A stretch of 64,000 nt of DNA. It comes from Anaerolineales bacterium (GTDB lineage Bacteria > Chloroflexota > Anaerolineae > 4572-78 > J111). The DNA is taken from NCBI GenBank assembly GCA_015075185.1, contig JABTUW010000007.1, forward strand, positions 124,001 to 188,000, read 5' to 3'. Below are positions 50,641-59,634 of this stretch, one piece after another; within the stretch, counting starts at the first letter, position 1; each line of letters begins with the position of its first letter. The position numbers were made by a program, and so were the translations under genes. The notes under the pieces were generated by a model. That model saw only the letters and a program-made list of their open reading frames with translations. It was not told the origin of the DNA and made no database searches.

Positions 50641-53600
50641 ATGACCAATCGTGAGCCTGAACCCAAGCAGAAAGGCCGCCGTCGTTGGCGCGTCTTTCGC
50701 TTTGACATGCTCTTGCTTATCTTCTTGTTAAGCGGCTGGTCGCTGATTTTTACCACAGCCACGCTGGGATTGCAAGATAACCAGGAGCAGTGGCTGCCAG
50801 TGGGTCTATTCTCGCAAATTTCCGGGGATTATACAGTTAAAGCAGCCAATGCACCTCGCCTGGCCCGCATTAATCCAGAGATTATCGAGGCGGTGAAGCG
50901 TGACCAAATCCTGCTGGCCACACCAACTCCGACAACACTGGCGGCCACAGCCACCCTGACCAATCAGCAGACGATAACCGGAACTGCTCTCGGCACGTGG
51001 CAAGTTAGCATTGGTGGGCCGTATAAGGGGCAGGAGGGTAGTGAGATTCCGGTATCGGCTGAACTGACCGGCTCAATGTTGAATTTGCTGCCGGGCGTGG
51101 TCAGTTATGTCTGGGATCTTGACGATGACGGCCGGTATGATGACGCCAATAGCGCTTCGACCTCGGTCGCTTTCTACGATGAGGGGGAGTATCTGATCGG
51201 GGTTCAAGCGACCGACTTGCTGGGGCAGGTGAATACGGCCGTTACAACGGTCTCGGTCAGCAATGTGGCTCCTCTGGTCACCCTGGGCCAGGTGGATGCC
51301 CCATCGGAAGAAGGCCAGGAAGTGGCTTTTGCCGCTGTCGCCAGCGATCCGGGGCATGATGTGCTGCTCTACACCTGGGATTTTGGGGATAACAGTCCCC
51401 CCGTGACCGACTCCTTAACGCCCCGCCATACCTATCCTGATAACGGCGATTATACCGTGCGCCTCATCGTTTGGGATAATGATGGCGGTGAAACGGAAGC
51501 GACAGCAGTGGTTAGAGTAGATAACCTGCCACCGGAGGTGGACGCCGGTCCGGATCAGAAGGTTGACGAGGGAGACAAAGTAACCTTCACCGGTACGGCT
51601 ACGGATGCGGGCGTTTTGGACACTCTGGCCTATGCCTGGGATTTCAACTACGACGGCTTAAATTTTACTACCGATGCCACCGGGCCAACCGTTTCAAACG
51701 TTTATCCCAATGGGCCGAATAATATCGTGGTTGCGTTGAAGGTGCGCGATAAAGATGGCGGCGAGGCGCTCGATACGGTCAGGGTGGAGGTCAGCAACGC
51801 GTCGCCGGTTATTACCGGTGTGTCTGACGATGGGCCGGTTGGCGAAGGGTCACCGCTGGCTTTGACGGTCGCAGCTACGGATGTCGGTAAGGAGGATAAG
51901 CTGACCTATGCCTTTGATTGGGACAACGACGGTTCATTTGATGAAACCGGAGCTACAAACAAAGCCTCAAATATCTGGTATAACCAGGGCGATTATACCG
52001 TGCGCATCCGCGTTGATGATGGTGATGGCGGCCGGGCATTTGCGACCAAAATTGTAGCTGCGTTTAACGAGCCGCCGGTGGCCGTTGCCAGCGCCGGCGG
52101 TACGGCGTTGGAAGGGGATGCAGTTGCCTTTGACGGCAGCGACTCAACCGACCCTGGACGTGACGATGCCCTGACTTATCGGTGGGATTTTGGCGACGGT
52201 AGCAGTGGCAGCGGCGTGAGTCCGGCTCACACTTATAATGACAACGGGGTGTACAGCGCCACCCTCACTGTTAGCGATGATAGCGGCGGTTCTGCGACCG
52301 CTGGGGTTGGGGTTACCGTTCTTAATGCAAACCCGGTGGCGGATGCGGGTTCTGATCTGACGGTGGACGAGGGGACAAATGTTTCCCTGGCTTATAGTGG
52401 TAAAGCGACCGATCCTGGCGCTGGGGATACATTGAGCTATGCCTGGGATTTTGATTATGATAGCGGCGCTTTTAATGAGGAGGCCGCTGGCGCAGCCGGG
52501 ACAAAGATTTTTCCAGCCCTGGATGGGCCGGATGAATATGTGATCGCCTTACGGGTCCGCGATGATGACTATCCCTTCCCAACCGGCGGCGGAGGTGAAG
52601 TGGGCGAGGCGCTCGATACGATCAAGTTAACGGTCAAAAACTTGCCGCCCTGGAATGTCAGTGCGGGTGGTCCCTATAGCGGTAAAGAAATGCAGCGTAT
52701 CACGTTAAATGCCACGGCTGAGGATGTGGCCGGAGATCTGCCGCTCGAATATGCCTGGGATTTGGATGACAATCCGCTCGATTTTGAATTTGGTCAGCAG
52801 ATTACCCACATTTGGGAACGGGCAGGGGCCTATACGATTAGATTACGGGTGAAGGATACAGATGGCGGCGAAAGTTTTGCCTCAGCCCTGGTCGAGATTG
52901 GCAATGCCGACCCTACTGTAACCCTGGCTTTCAGCCCCGTTACGCCCACCGTTATTCTGCCGGTAACTTTTGTGGCCACCGGTAGCGACCCCACGAACGA
53001 TCCCTTGACCTACCGCTGGAATTTTGGCGATGGCAGTCCTGCAGTGGTCACCACGACTGCGACCCTGACCCACACCTACCCGGATGACCGGGTCTACACG
53101 GCCACAGTCACCGCCGATGACCGCCGGGGCGGCACGGATACGGCTACCGCCTTTGTTGCAGTTAGGAATCTGCCGCCGGTGGCCGTCGCCAGCGCATCTC
53201 CCACTTCGGTGGTCAAAGATAATCCGGTGGCGTTTGATGCCGGCGGCTCCAGCGATCCGGATGATCCTCCGGGTACTTTAACCTATCACTGGGATTTTGG
53301 AGATGGCAGCAGTAATACTGGCGTCAATGTGAGTCACCTTTACAGTCAGGAAGGTACTTACACTGCAACCCTGACCGTCACCGACGACAATGGAGTGACA
53401 AATACGGCGTCAGTGGTGGTAACTGTTACCAACAGTCTGCCCACAGCCGCTATAACCAGCGTTGCGCCCAATCCGGGTGCTGAGGGTAGTCCCATCACCT
53501 TTGACAGCAGTGGTTCCAGCGATCCTGACAGCGGCGATGTTTTAACCTATCAATGGGATTTTGGCGATGGCAGCCCTCCGGTAATTACCACCAATCCCAC

Positions 53601-54510
53601 TACAAGCCATACTTACGTGAATGGTCCGGTGACTTACAACGTCACTTTGACCGTAACCGATGGTGATGGCGGCATAGGTACTGCAACGCTTCCGGTTGAT
53701 GTGAGTAATGTTGCGCCCATCGCTAACGCCGGACCAGACCAGACGGTTAACGAGGGTGATCCGGTTACGTTTGACGGCAGCGGCTCTAGCGATCCCGGCA
53801 TGAATGACACGCTGAGCTATGAATGGGATTTTGACTACGATGGCGCCAACTTTACGGTTGATGATACCAGCGGACCTAATCTAACCACATCTTACCCGAA
53901 TGGGCCAAGTACGGTCACGGTTGCGCTGCGGGTCACCGATAATGATGGCGATGTGAGCACCGTTGATACGCTGCAAGTTATGGTGAATAATGTCCCGCCC
54001 ATTGCTAATGCCAGCGCCAATCCTAACCCGGTTGATGAAGGTAGTCCAGTTATATTTGACGGCAGCGGCTCCAGCGATCCAGGCGGCGATCCGTTGACCT
54101 ATGCCTGGGATTTTGGCGATGGTAACAACGCCAGCGGCGTGACGGCCAGTCACGTATACCCGGATGGTCCGGCGAATTACGATGTTATTTTTACCGTAAC
54201 TGACAGTGATGGGGCGACAGGTTCGGTGACGATCCCGGTTGTTGTAAATAATGTTGCTCCCACCGCCGCAGCTACAGCCGACCAAACGAGTGTGAACGCA
54301 GGCGACACGGTCAATTTTGATGGCAGTGGCTCCACTGACCCGGGTAATGACTCGTTGAGCTATACATGGGATTTTGACGATGGCGCCACCAGCGGCGGAG
54401 CCACAACAAGCCATTCTTGGACGAGCAGCGGAACTTATACTATAATCCTGACCGTAAGTGACGGCGAGGGGGGCGTTGGCACTGCTCAGGTCCAGGTGAC
54501 GGTCAACTAA
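50641..54510 (+). CDS. Membrane-anchored protein with 13 tandem PKD repeats
   Basis: About 1289 residues from ATG 50641. The short cytoplasmic basic start KQKGRRRWRVFRFD is followed by a membrane helix, MLLLIFLLSGWSLIFTTATL. A linker follows, then about 13 PKD-type beta-sandwich repeats of 85-100 residues from about residue 120 to the end. Each is marked by YxWDFGDG or a variant (YTWDFGDNSP, YRWDFGDGSS, YQWDFGDGSP) and a closing V-x-N-x-x-P. There is no catalytic or C-terminal sorting domain. PKD arrays extend from the cell surface and mediate adhesion or protein contacts. Placed between a sensor kinase and a receiver gene. Confidence 0.9.
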   Translation: MTNREPEPKQKGRRRWRVFRFDMLLLIFLLSGWSLIFTTATLGLQDNQEQWLPVGLFSQISGDYTVKAANAPRLARINPEIIEAVKRDQILLATPTPTTLAATATLTNQQTITGTALGTWQVSIGGPYKGQEGSEIPVSAELTGSMLNLLPGVVSYVWDLDDDGRYDDANSASTSVAFYDEGEYLIGVQATDLLGQVNTAVTTVSVSNVAPLVTLGQVDAPSEEGQEVAFAAVASDPGHDVLLYTWDFGDNSPPVTDSLTPRHTYPDNGDYTVRLIVWDNDGGETEATAVVRVDNLPPEVDAGPDQKVDEGDKVTFTGTATDAGVLDTLAYAWDFNYDGLNFTTDATGPTVSNVYPNGPNNIVVALKVRDKDGGEALDTVRVEVSNASPVITGVSDDGPVGEGSPLALTVAATDVGKEDKLTYAFDWDNDGSFDETGATNKASNIWYNQGDYTVRIRVDDGDGGRAFATKIVAAFNEPPVAVASAGGTALEGDAVAFDGSDSTDPGRDDALTYRWDFGDGSSGSGVSPAHTYNDNGVYSATLTVSDDSGGSATAGVGVTVLNANPVADAGSDLTVDEGTNVSLAYSGKATDPGAGDTLSYAWDFDYDSGAFNEEAAGAAGTKIFPALDGPDEYVIALRVRDDDYPFPTGGGGEVGEALDTIKLTVKNLPPWNVSAGGPYSGKEMQRITLNATAEDVAGDLPLEYAWDLDDNPLDFEFGQQITHIWERAGAYTIRLRVKDTDGGESFASALVEIGNADPTVTLAFSPVTPTVILPVTFVATGSDPTNDPLTYRWNFGDGSPAVVTTTATLTHTYPDDRVYTATVTADDRRGGTDTATAFVAVRNLPPVAVASASPTSVVKDNPVAFDAGGSSDPDDPPGTLTYHWDFGDGSSNTGVNVSHLYSQEGTYTATLTVTDDNGVTNTASVVVTVTNSLPTAAITSVAPNPGAEGSPITFDSSGSSDPDSGDVLTYQWDFGDGSPPVITTNPTTSHTYVNGPVTYNVTLTVTDGDGGIGTATLPVDVSNVAPIANAGPDQTVNEGDPVTFDGSGSSDPGMNDTLSYEWDFDYDGANFTVDDTSGPNLTTSYPNGPSTVTVALRVTDNDGDVSTVDTLQVMVNNVPPIANASANPNPVDEGSPVIFDGSGSSDPGGDPLTYAWDFGDGNNASGVTASHVYPDGPANYDVIFTVTDSDGATGSVTIPVVVNNVAPTAAATADQTSVNAGDTVNFDGSGSTDPGNDSLSYTWDFDDGATSGGATTSHSWTSSGTYTIILTVSDGEGGVGTAQVQVTVN

Positions 54511-54604
54511 TAAACTCGATTGAGGTCCAAGTCAGTCCAACCTCCTTCCCAAGCAAAGTTATCGTGTTGAGAGGGTAGGAAAATAATAGTCGAAGGAGAA
54601 ACTG

Positions 54605-55051
54605 ATGGCAGGTTACTTTAACTCGACCCTGATTCCCAAACGCGCCTTGAAATATTTTGAGGCTAATCGTAATGTGCTGGTCATTGAAGACGATAAGGTT
54701 TTGGGGCAGATGGTCACGGAAATTTTGGATGATGTTGGTTTTGCGGTAACCACTGCTCCGAATGGGCGGGTGGCATTTGATAAACTCCAGAAGACCCCAA
54801 TTGATTTTATTGTGCTAGATATTCTTTTACCGGAAATGGACGGCTTCGAAATCTACAGCCAGTTACAGGCGAATTCTGAAACCAAGGATATTCCGGTCAT
54901 GCTTGTCACTGCCTGGGCGGATGAACGGAATATCGAGCGGGCTTCGCAGATGGGGATTCAGCATTTTTTGCCCAAACCTTTTACGGAGGACGAACTCCTC
55001 TATACCATTCTGACGTTGCTGGTGGACCACTCGCGCAAAGAGAATAAATAG
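54605..55051 (+). CDS. Single-domain response regulator (CheY-like)
   Basis: 148 residues, with AAGGAGAAACTG before the ATG. A 20-residue N-terminal extension precedes NVLVIEDDKVLGQMVTEILD (acidic pair). The phosphoacceptor is in DFIVLDILLPEMDGFE, with the switch Thr in MLVTAWAD and Lys in FLPKPFTEDEL. No output domain, so it acts through protein contacts. It is 95 bases after the PKD gene and is the likely phosphate acceptor of the kinase at 48160. Confidence 0.85.
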   Translation: MAGYFNSTLIPKRALKYFEANRNVLVIEDDKVLGQMVTEILDDVGFAVTTAPNGRVAFDKLQKTPIDFIVLDILLPEMDGFEIYSQLQANSETKDIPVMLVTAWADERNIERASQMGIQHFLPKPFTEDELLYTILTLLVDHSRKENK

Positions 55052-55134
55052 AAATACGTGATAGGTGTTTTCTGTTTTCGTGAGGATGCAGCAATCTAAA
55101 GGCCGATAGCGGTTTTTCAGGGAAGGAAGTTACG

Positions 55135-55497
55135 ATGACAACAAATTCGAAACCGGTTTATATCACCATAGAGTGGCAAGAACAAGGTCCCCTGGAGGAG
55201 GCGACGGGGCGGCGGTTGTGGCGGAAGGAACGTAAGGTGTGTTCTCTTGACGATTATCCGCAGGCTTTGCCCTGCAATAATCCAGATTGTGAGAATGGCG
55301 GTTTTGACATTGGCGATAAAATTGCGGCACTGCTGGCTTCTGGCGAAAACAACGAGCAAAATTCTCTCATTTGCCGCAATGCCATCCATAAGAATCGCAG
55401 TAAGCGCTGCTTGCACATTATTACTTATTCAATTGCCTGTGTCCGTCCCTACCAACGCCAAAAACCCCAACCTGTTGTTACGGATGGAAATGCCTGA
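55135..55497 (+). CDS. Small Cys-containing hypothetical protein
   Basis: 120 residues, with GGAAGGAAG before the ATG. The centre has PCNNPDCENGGFDIGDKIAA and ENNEQNSLICRNAIHKNRSK, then RCLHIITYSIACVRPYQR. The Cys/His spacing could bind one zinc ion. No family recognised. It follows the receiver gene by 84 bases and ends at a strong terminator, so it may belong to the same transcript. Confidence 0.6.
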   Translation: MTTNSKPVYITIEWQEQGPLEEATGRRLWRKERKVCSLDDYPQALPCNNPDCENGGFDIGDKIAALLASGENNEQNSLICRNAIHKNRSKRCLHIITYSIACVRPYQRQKPQPVVTDGNA

Positions 55498-55510
55498 GCC
55501 ACGGACATTA

Positions 55511-55546
55511 AAAAGCCCCGGCACAAAGAGCGCCGGGACTTTTTTG
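55511..55546. terminator. Bidirectional terminator
   Basis: AAAAGCCCCGGC and GCCGGGACTTTTTT form a GC stem with A- and T-runs on either side. It separates the plus-strand cluster ending at 55497 from the minus-strand regulator ending at 55612. Confidence 0.8.
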
Positions 55547-55611
55547 TTCTCTAGACGTTGGGCTGCCAGACTAAACCGGGGACAAGAAATTGGGTAAGGT
55601 GTATCTTTCTT

Positions 55612-56307
55612 TCAGGTATCGGCAAAGCGATAACCAATGCCATGCTCAGTCAGGATATAACGGGGATGGCGGGGATTGTCTTCAATTTTGCGGCGCAGCC
55701 GCCAGACATACCATTTGACACTGTTGAGACTGGCTTCGGCATAATAGGGCCAGACATTTTCAAAGATAACGTCAATTGGCAAGACTCGATCAACCCGGCG
55801 GGCCAAAAAGAGCAGCAAGTCATACTCGGTGGGCGTCAGGTCTATAATTTTATTACGAACCATGACCTGGCGGTTGGCCGGGTCAATCACCAGGTCGCTG
55901 CCGCCAAAACGCAGCGGCATTTTGTCAGATTCGGGAATAGGGATGTTAGCCCGGCGGAAGATTGCCTCGATACGGGCCTGTAATTCTTCGGGGTAAAAGG
56001 GCTTGACCAAGTAATCGTCGGCTCCCATTTTTAGCCCTTTCAGAATGTCTTGCTGTGATCCTCGGGCGGAGAGGATGATAATTGGTACCTTAGAAATTGT
56101 CCGAATGGAACGGCAGGTTTCCCAGCCATCCAGGTGGGGCATCATGAGATCAAGGATGACCAGATGGGGTTTTTTTTCGTGAAACTGCTGCAGTCCACTG
56201 GTACCGTCCTGGGCTGTGATGATTTCGTATCCCAGCCGCTCCAAACTGTGTTGGATCAGCTTTAACACCAGGTCATCGTCGTCAATTGCCAAGATTTTTT
56301 CTGCCAC
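55612..56307 (-). CDS. OmpR/PhoB-family response regulator
   Basis: 231 residues. Receiver: ILAIDDDDLVLKLIQHSLER, HLVILDLMMPHLDGWE (phosphoacceptor), IIILSARGSQQD, and DDYLVKPFYPEELQ (Lys). Winged-helix output: IDLTPTEYDLLLFLARRVDR, VIFENVWPYYAEASLNSVKW and ILTEHGIGYRF, all typical. No cognate kinase is adjacent on the same strand, so it is an orphan here. Target promoters unknown. Confidence 0.9.
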   Translation of the reverse strand: MAEKILAIDDDDLVLKLIQHSLERLGYEIITAQDGTSGLQQFHEKKPHLVILDLMMPHLDGWETCRSIRTISKVPIIILSARGSQQDILKGLKMGADDYLVKPFYPEELQARIEAIFRRANIPIPESDKMPLRFGGSDLVIDPANRQVMVRNKIIDLTPTEYDLLLFLARRVDRVLPIDVIFENVWPYYAEASLNSVKWYVWRLRRKIEDNPRHPRYILTEHGIGYRFADT

Positions 56308-56358
56308 ACTGATACCCTTGCTGAAAATCGCCTATATATGGCCAACCCTAGTTCCCCC

Positions 56359-56775
56359 CTACTCTCCAATCATCTGCACTATAACCTTACGCGAGCGGCG
56401 GCGATTGTCAAAATCAAGAAAAACAATCTGCTGCCACGTCCCCAGTATCAGTTCGCCATTAACAAGTGGCACGCTCAGTGATGGTCCTAGCAGGGCAGCC
56501 CGGACATGGGAAAAGCCATTGCCGTCATGCCAGCGTTGGTTGTGTTTGTATTCCCAGGCTTGCGCGGCGACCCGCTCAAAAAAATCCTCAAAATCGGCCA
56601 GCATGCCACTTTCATACTCCACCGTGGTGATCGCGCTGGTAGCGCTAGGAGTAAAAACAGTGGCCAGACCCTGGCGCAAGCTGCTGGCTCGCACCGCTCC
56701 GATCACAGCAGCGGTAATGTTTTGAATATCACAGTAGCCCTGGGTTGAAAGGTGAAACTCTTGCGTGACAACCAT
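56359..56775 (-). CDS. YjbQ-family protein (UPF0047)
   Basis: 138 residues from ATG 56773-56775 (MVVTQEFHLSTQGYCDIQNI), with AGGAG upstream; the longer frame is not needed. VFTPSATSAITTVEYESGML, HDGNGFSHVRAALLGPSLSV (metal-binding His) and LGTWQQIVFLDFDNRRRSRK are family signatures. Members show weak thiamine phosphate synthase activity, and the physiological role is unclear. Length is standard. It sits between the PhoB-type regulator and pheT. Confidence 0.9.
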   Translation of the reverse strand: MVVTQEFHLSTQGYCDIQNITAAVIGAVRASSLRQGLATVFTPSATSAITTVEYESGMLADFEDFFERVAAQAWEYKHNQRWHDGNGFSHVRAALLGPSLSVPLVNGELILGTWQQIVFLDFDNRRRSRKVIVQMIGE

Positions 56776-56880
56776 TGTGTCTCCTAGAAGGTTAGAAAAT
56801 TGAAGATCGAGGATTGAAAATTGTAAGCAGTTGCTCATTCTGTCTTTTACTATCCTCTATCTTCTATTCTCAGAAAATCT

Positions 56881-59544
56881 CTAACTTCTCAACTTGGCTC
56901 CCAGTTCCCGTTCCAGGCGCTGCACAATTTTCTGCTGCTGCTTGGCTGCGTCCCTGTCGGTCAGGGTGCGGTCATCGGCCTGGAAGGTCAGGCTGTAGGC
57001 CAGACTCTTTTTGCCAGCGCCGACTTGTTCGCCCCGGAAAAGGTCGAACAGCCGGGCCTCGGTGAGCAGGGGCCGGCCCGTCTGAGTAATGAGCACGTGG
57101 ACTTGCTCGGCTGGCACAGCTTCATCCACGATAACGGCAATATCCTGCTGCACCGGCGGAAAACGCGGCACGCTCTTGACCACGTGGCCGTCAGGCACCT
57201 GAGCGAGCAGGCGATCAAGGTCAAAATCGGCCGCAAGGACCGGACCATCGTTTTCGCTCTTGAGATCGTAGGCCTGGACCACCTGCGGGTGCAACTGCCC
57301 TAATACACCTATGGCCTGACCGTTGACTGAAAGCTCGGCAACCCGGCCCGGATAGTAAGCGGGATGACGGGCGGGGCTGAAAACAATCTCGCCCACGTGC
57401 AGCCCGGCCAGCACCGACTCAATCACGCCTTTTAAATCAAAGAAGTCCACCGGCGATATATCCGCATCCAGCCAGCTCTCTTCCTCGCGGGCGCCGGTCA
57501 TCACCAGCGCCAGGCGGCGCTGCTCGACGGGTAAGATCGCCGCCTCTCCCCCCCTGTTTATCATGTCTTGAGAGGGGGGTAAATAGATATGGCCGACTTC
57601 AAACACCTGTACCCGGCGATGATGTTTGGTATTTTCCGCCGCTATTTCCAGCACGCTGTTGAGCAAACTATGGCGCATGACCACCCGCTCCGGCGTTGAA
57701 GGATTGGCCAGGGTAACGTAGGCCATGTTGTCCACTTGCCCTGCCCCCAGAAGACGCCCTTCCGCCGCCGGCGTGGTCAGCCGGTAGGTGATGACCTCTT
57801 GCAGGCCGGACTGGACCAATAAATCACGGACCCGCTCGTCGCGGTCGAGTGAGACATTGTTGCGCTGCGGCGGCAGTTCATCGGCCATTTCCGAAACCGG
57901 CAGCCGGTCGTAGCCATAGATGCGGGCAATTTCTTCCACCAGGTCAGCCTGACCAATGGTTGGGTCAGCCGAAATGTCAAGGCGATGGTCCGGCACGGTG
58001 ACGCGGAGGGATTTTTGATTTTCGACATCGTACCCTTTGGGTATTTTCGATTTTTGATTGGTTTCCGCCTCAGCCTCAAGTTCTTCTACTCTGAACTCCA
58101 GCGACTCCAAAATTTTTTTAATTTCGGCCAGGCTCAGTTCGACGCCTAAGAGGCGGGCAACTTCGGCCTGGTGCAGGGTTACGACGACCGGCTGGGGTGG
58201 ATTGGGATAATAATCCAACACCCCTTGCGCAATCTTGCCGCCGGCCAGGTCGGCCATCAGCTTGGCCCCCCGCAGCGCTCCAAACATAGCCTGGCTGGGA
58301 TGCACGCCGCGGCTAAAGCGGTAGGCCGCCTCAGACTTGATGTTGAGCGCCTGGCTGGTGCGGCGAATGTTAATGAAATTCCAGGCTGCCGCTTCGAGCA
58401 GGATATTTTGGCTGTGCTCGCTCACTTCACTTTCACCGCCCCCCATTATACCGCCGATACTCAAATTTCCTTGAGGATCGGTCACTAAAATGGAAAATTC
58501 AGGCATAAGGTGAGTTTTCCCGTCGAGGGTGAGCACCGTTTCGCCGGGTTGGGCCAGGCGGGTAATGATTTTGACCGGCCCATGCCCCCCCTCGGTCCTC
58601 CCCACTGGGGGGGAAGACAGGGGGGGATTATAGTTAAGCGCCCGGCGGCGCAGGATATCCCAATCAAAGGCATGGTTCGGCTGGCCCATCTCCAACATTA
58701 CGTAGTTGCTGATGTCAACCACGTTGTTGATGGGGCGCATCCCGGCCAGGCGCAGGCGGCGCTGCATCCAGTAGGGTGACTCTTTGATGGTGATGCCCTC
58801 GATGAGAATCGCCACAAAGCGCGGGTTAAGTTCTGGGTGAGTCGTTTCGATAACTAAATCGTCGGCCAGCCGCTTTTTCCCTGAAACCGGGGGAAGGGTG
58901 GTATCGGGGTAACGCAGTTTCTGGCCGGTCAGCGCGGCCACTTCGCGGGCCACGCCCAGGATCGAAGCGCAGCGAATCATGTTGGGGGTGATGTCAATAT
59001 CCAATACAGCATCGCCCCACAGGTCAACAATGGGCGTGCCGGGCGCGGCTTCTTCGAAGGTCAGGATGATACCCTCGTGCTCATCGCTGAGGCCCAGTTC
59101 TTTTTCAGAGCAGAGCATGTGGCGGTTCATAATGCCGCGAATTTCCCGGCCCTTGAGCTTCATTTTGACGCCCGGCTCTTTGGCGTGACCGTCGTACACG
59201 GTGGCCCCTTCCATGACAAAGGGCGATTTGAGGCCCAGGCGGCTGATGTCGCCCTGCCCCACAAATTCAAACAGGTTGGGCGCGCCGGTCACAACGGTTT
59301 CCGGCTTGTCGGCGCCGATTTCAACCGTAGCTAAAACCAGACGGTCCGCCTGGGGATGCTGCTCCACTTTTAACAGGTGGCCCAGGACCAATTTCTCGCG
59401 GTCCCAGACCAAATCGGCCCCTTCGACGCCAACGTAGCGGATGGAACCAACCTCCAGGCCGGCCAGCGTCAGCCGCTCGGCCAGCTCTTCAGCAGAGAGA
59501 GTAATCTCTACAAAATCTCTTAACCAGCTAATTGGTACTTTCAT
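56881..59544 (-). CDS. pheT: Phenylalanyl-tRNA synthetase beta subunit
   Basis: 887 residues, about 80 more than usual. The N-terminus MKVPISWLRDFVEITLSAEE, EMAP-like tRNA-binding domain (VLGHLLKVEQHPQADRLVLA), B3/B4 and B5 domains (QKLRYPDTTLP, LLGVELSLAEIKKIL), catalytic-like core (RVVMRHSLLNSVLEIAAENT) and FDX-ACB domain at the C-terminus (PRFPPVQQDIAVIVDEAVPA) appear in order. The extra length comes from three short repeat-like insertions (see 57540-57585, 58010-58065 and 58582-58632). With PheS it charges tRNA-Phe. It lies 90 bases downstream of pheS in the same direction. Confidence 0.95.
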   Translation of the reverse strand: MKVPISWLRDFVEITLSAEELAERLTLAGLEVGSIRYVGVEGADLVWDREKLVLGHLLKVEQHPQADRLVLATVEIGADKPETVVTGAPNLFEFVGQGDISRLGLKSPFVMEGATVYDGHAKEPGVKMKLKGREIRGIMNRHMLCSEKELGLSDEHEGIILTFEEAAPGTPIVDLWGDAVLDIDITPNMIRCASILGVAREVAALTGQKLRYPDTTLPPVSGKKRLADDLVIETTHPELNPRFVAILIEGITIKESPYWMQRRLRLAGMRPINNVVDISNYVMLEMGQPNHAFDWDILRRRALNYNPPLSSPPVGRTEGGHGPVKIITRLAQPGETVLTLDGKTHLMPEFSILVTDPQGNLSIGGIMGGGESEVSEHSQNILLEAAAWNFINIRRTSQALNIKSEAAYRFSRGVHPSQAMFGALRGAKLMADLAGGKIAQGVLDYYPNPPQPVVVTLHQAEVARLLGVELSLAEIKKILESLEFRVEELEAEAETNQKSKIPKGYDVENQKSLRVTVPDHRLDISADPTIGQADLVEEIARIYGYDRLPVSEMADELPPQRNNVSLDRDERVRDLLVQSGLQEVITYRLTTPAAEGRLLGAGQVDNMAYVTLANPSTPERVVMRHSLLNSVLEIAAENTKHHRRVQVFEVGHIYLPPSQDMINRGGEAAILPVEQRRLALVMTGAREEESWLDADISPVDFFDLKGVIESVLAGLHVGEIVFSPARHPAYYPGRVAELSVNGQAIGVLGQLHPQVVQAYDLKSENDGPVLAADFDLDRLLAQVPDGHVVKSVPRFPPVQQDIAVIVDEAVPAEQVHVLITQTGRPLLTEARLFDLFRGEQVGAGKKSLAYSLTFQADDRTLTDRDAAKQQQKIVQRLERELGAKLRS
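57540..57585. repeat. Palindromic insertion inside pheT (1)
   Basis: CCCCCCTGTTTATCATGTCT then TGAGAGGGGGG: an inverted repeat adding about SQDMINRGGEAA to the protein. In frame and stop-free. Confidence 0.55.
58010..58065. repeat. Repeat-like insertion inside pheT (2)
   Basis: TTTTTGATTTTCGACATCG, then CCCTTTGGG and TTTTCGATTTTTGATTGG, encodes NQKSKIPKGYDVENQKS between two conserved parts. The motif GATTTTYGA occurs twice around a palindromic centre. Confidence 0.5.
58582..58632. repeat. Palindromic insertion inside pheT (3)
   Basis: GCCCCCCCTCGGTCCTCCCC, then GGGGGGGAAGACAGGGGGG, encodes PPLSSPPVGRTEGGHGP. The C-run/G-run inverted repeat resembles dispersed intergenic palindromes that have inserted in frame. 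Confidence 0.6.
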
Positions 59545-59634
59545 TATAACAGTTCTCAGTTAATCATAATTTTACTTGTAGTTACAATATCAAAACGTAT
59601 TGCGTATTGCGTAATAAAATTACGCGTCCCGAAA

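Noticed and set aside
50638..54510. Repeat-driven artefact or assembly collapse in the PKD gene
   Set aside because: The 13 repeats differ clearly at the DNA level and the frame is intact, so the array is probably real.
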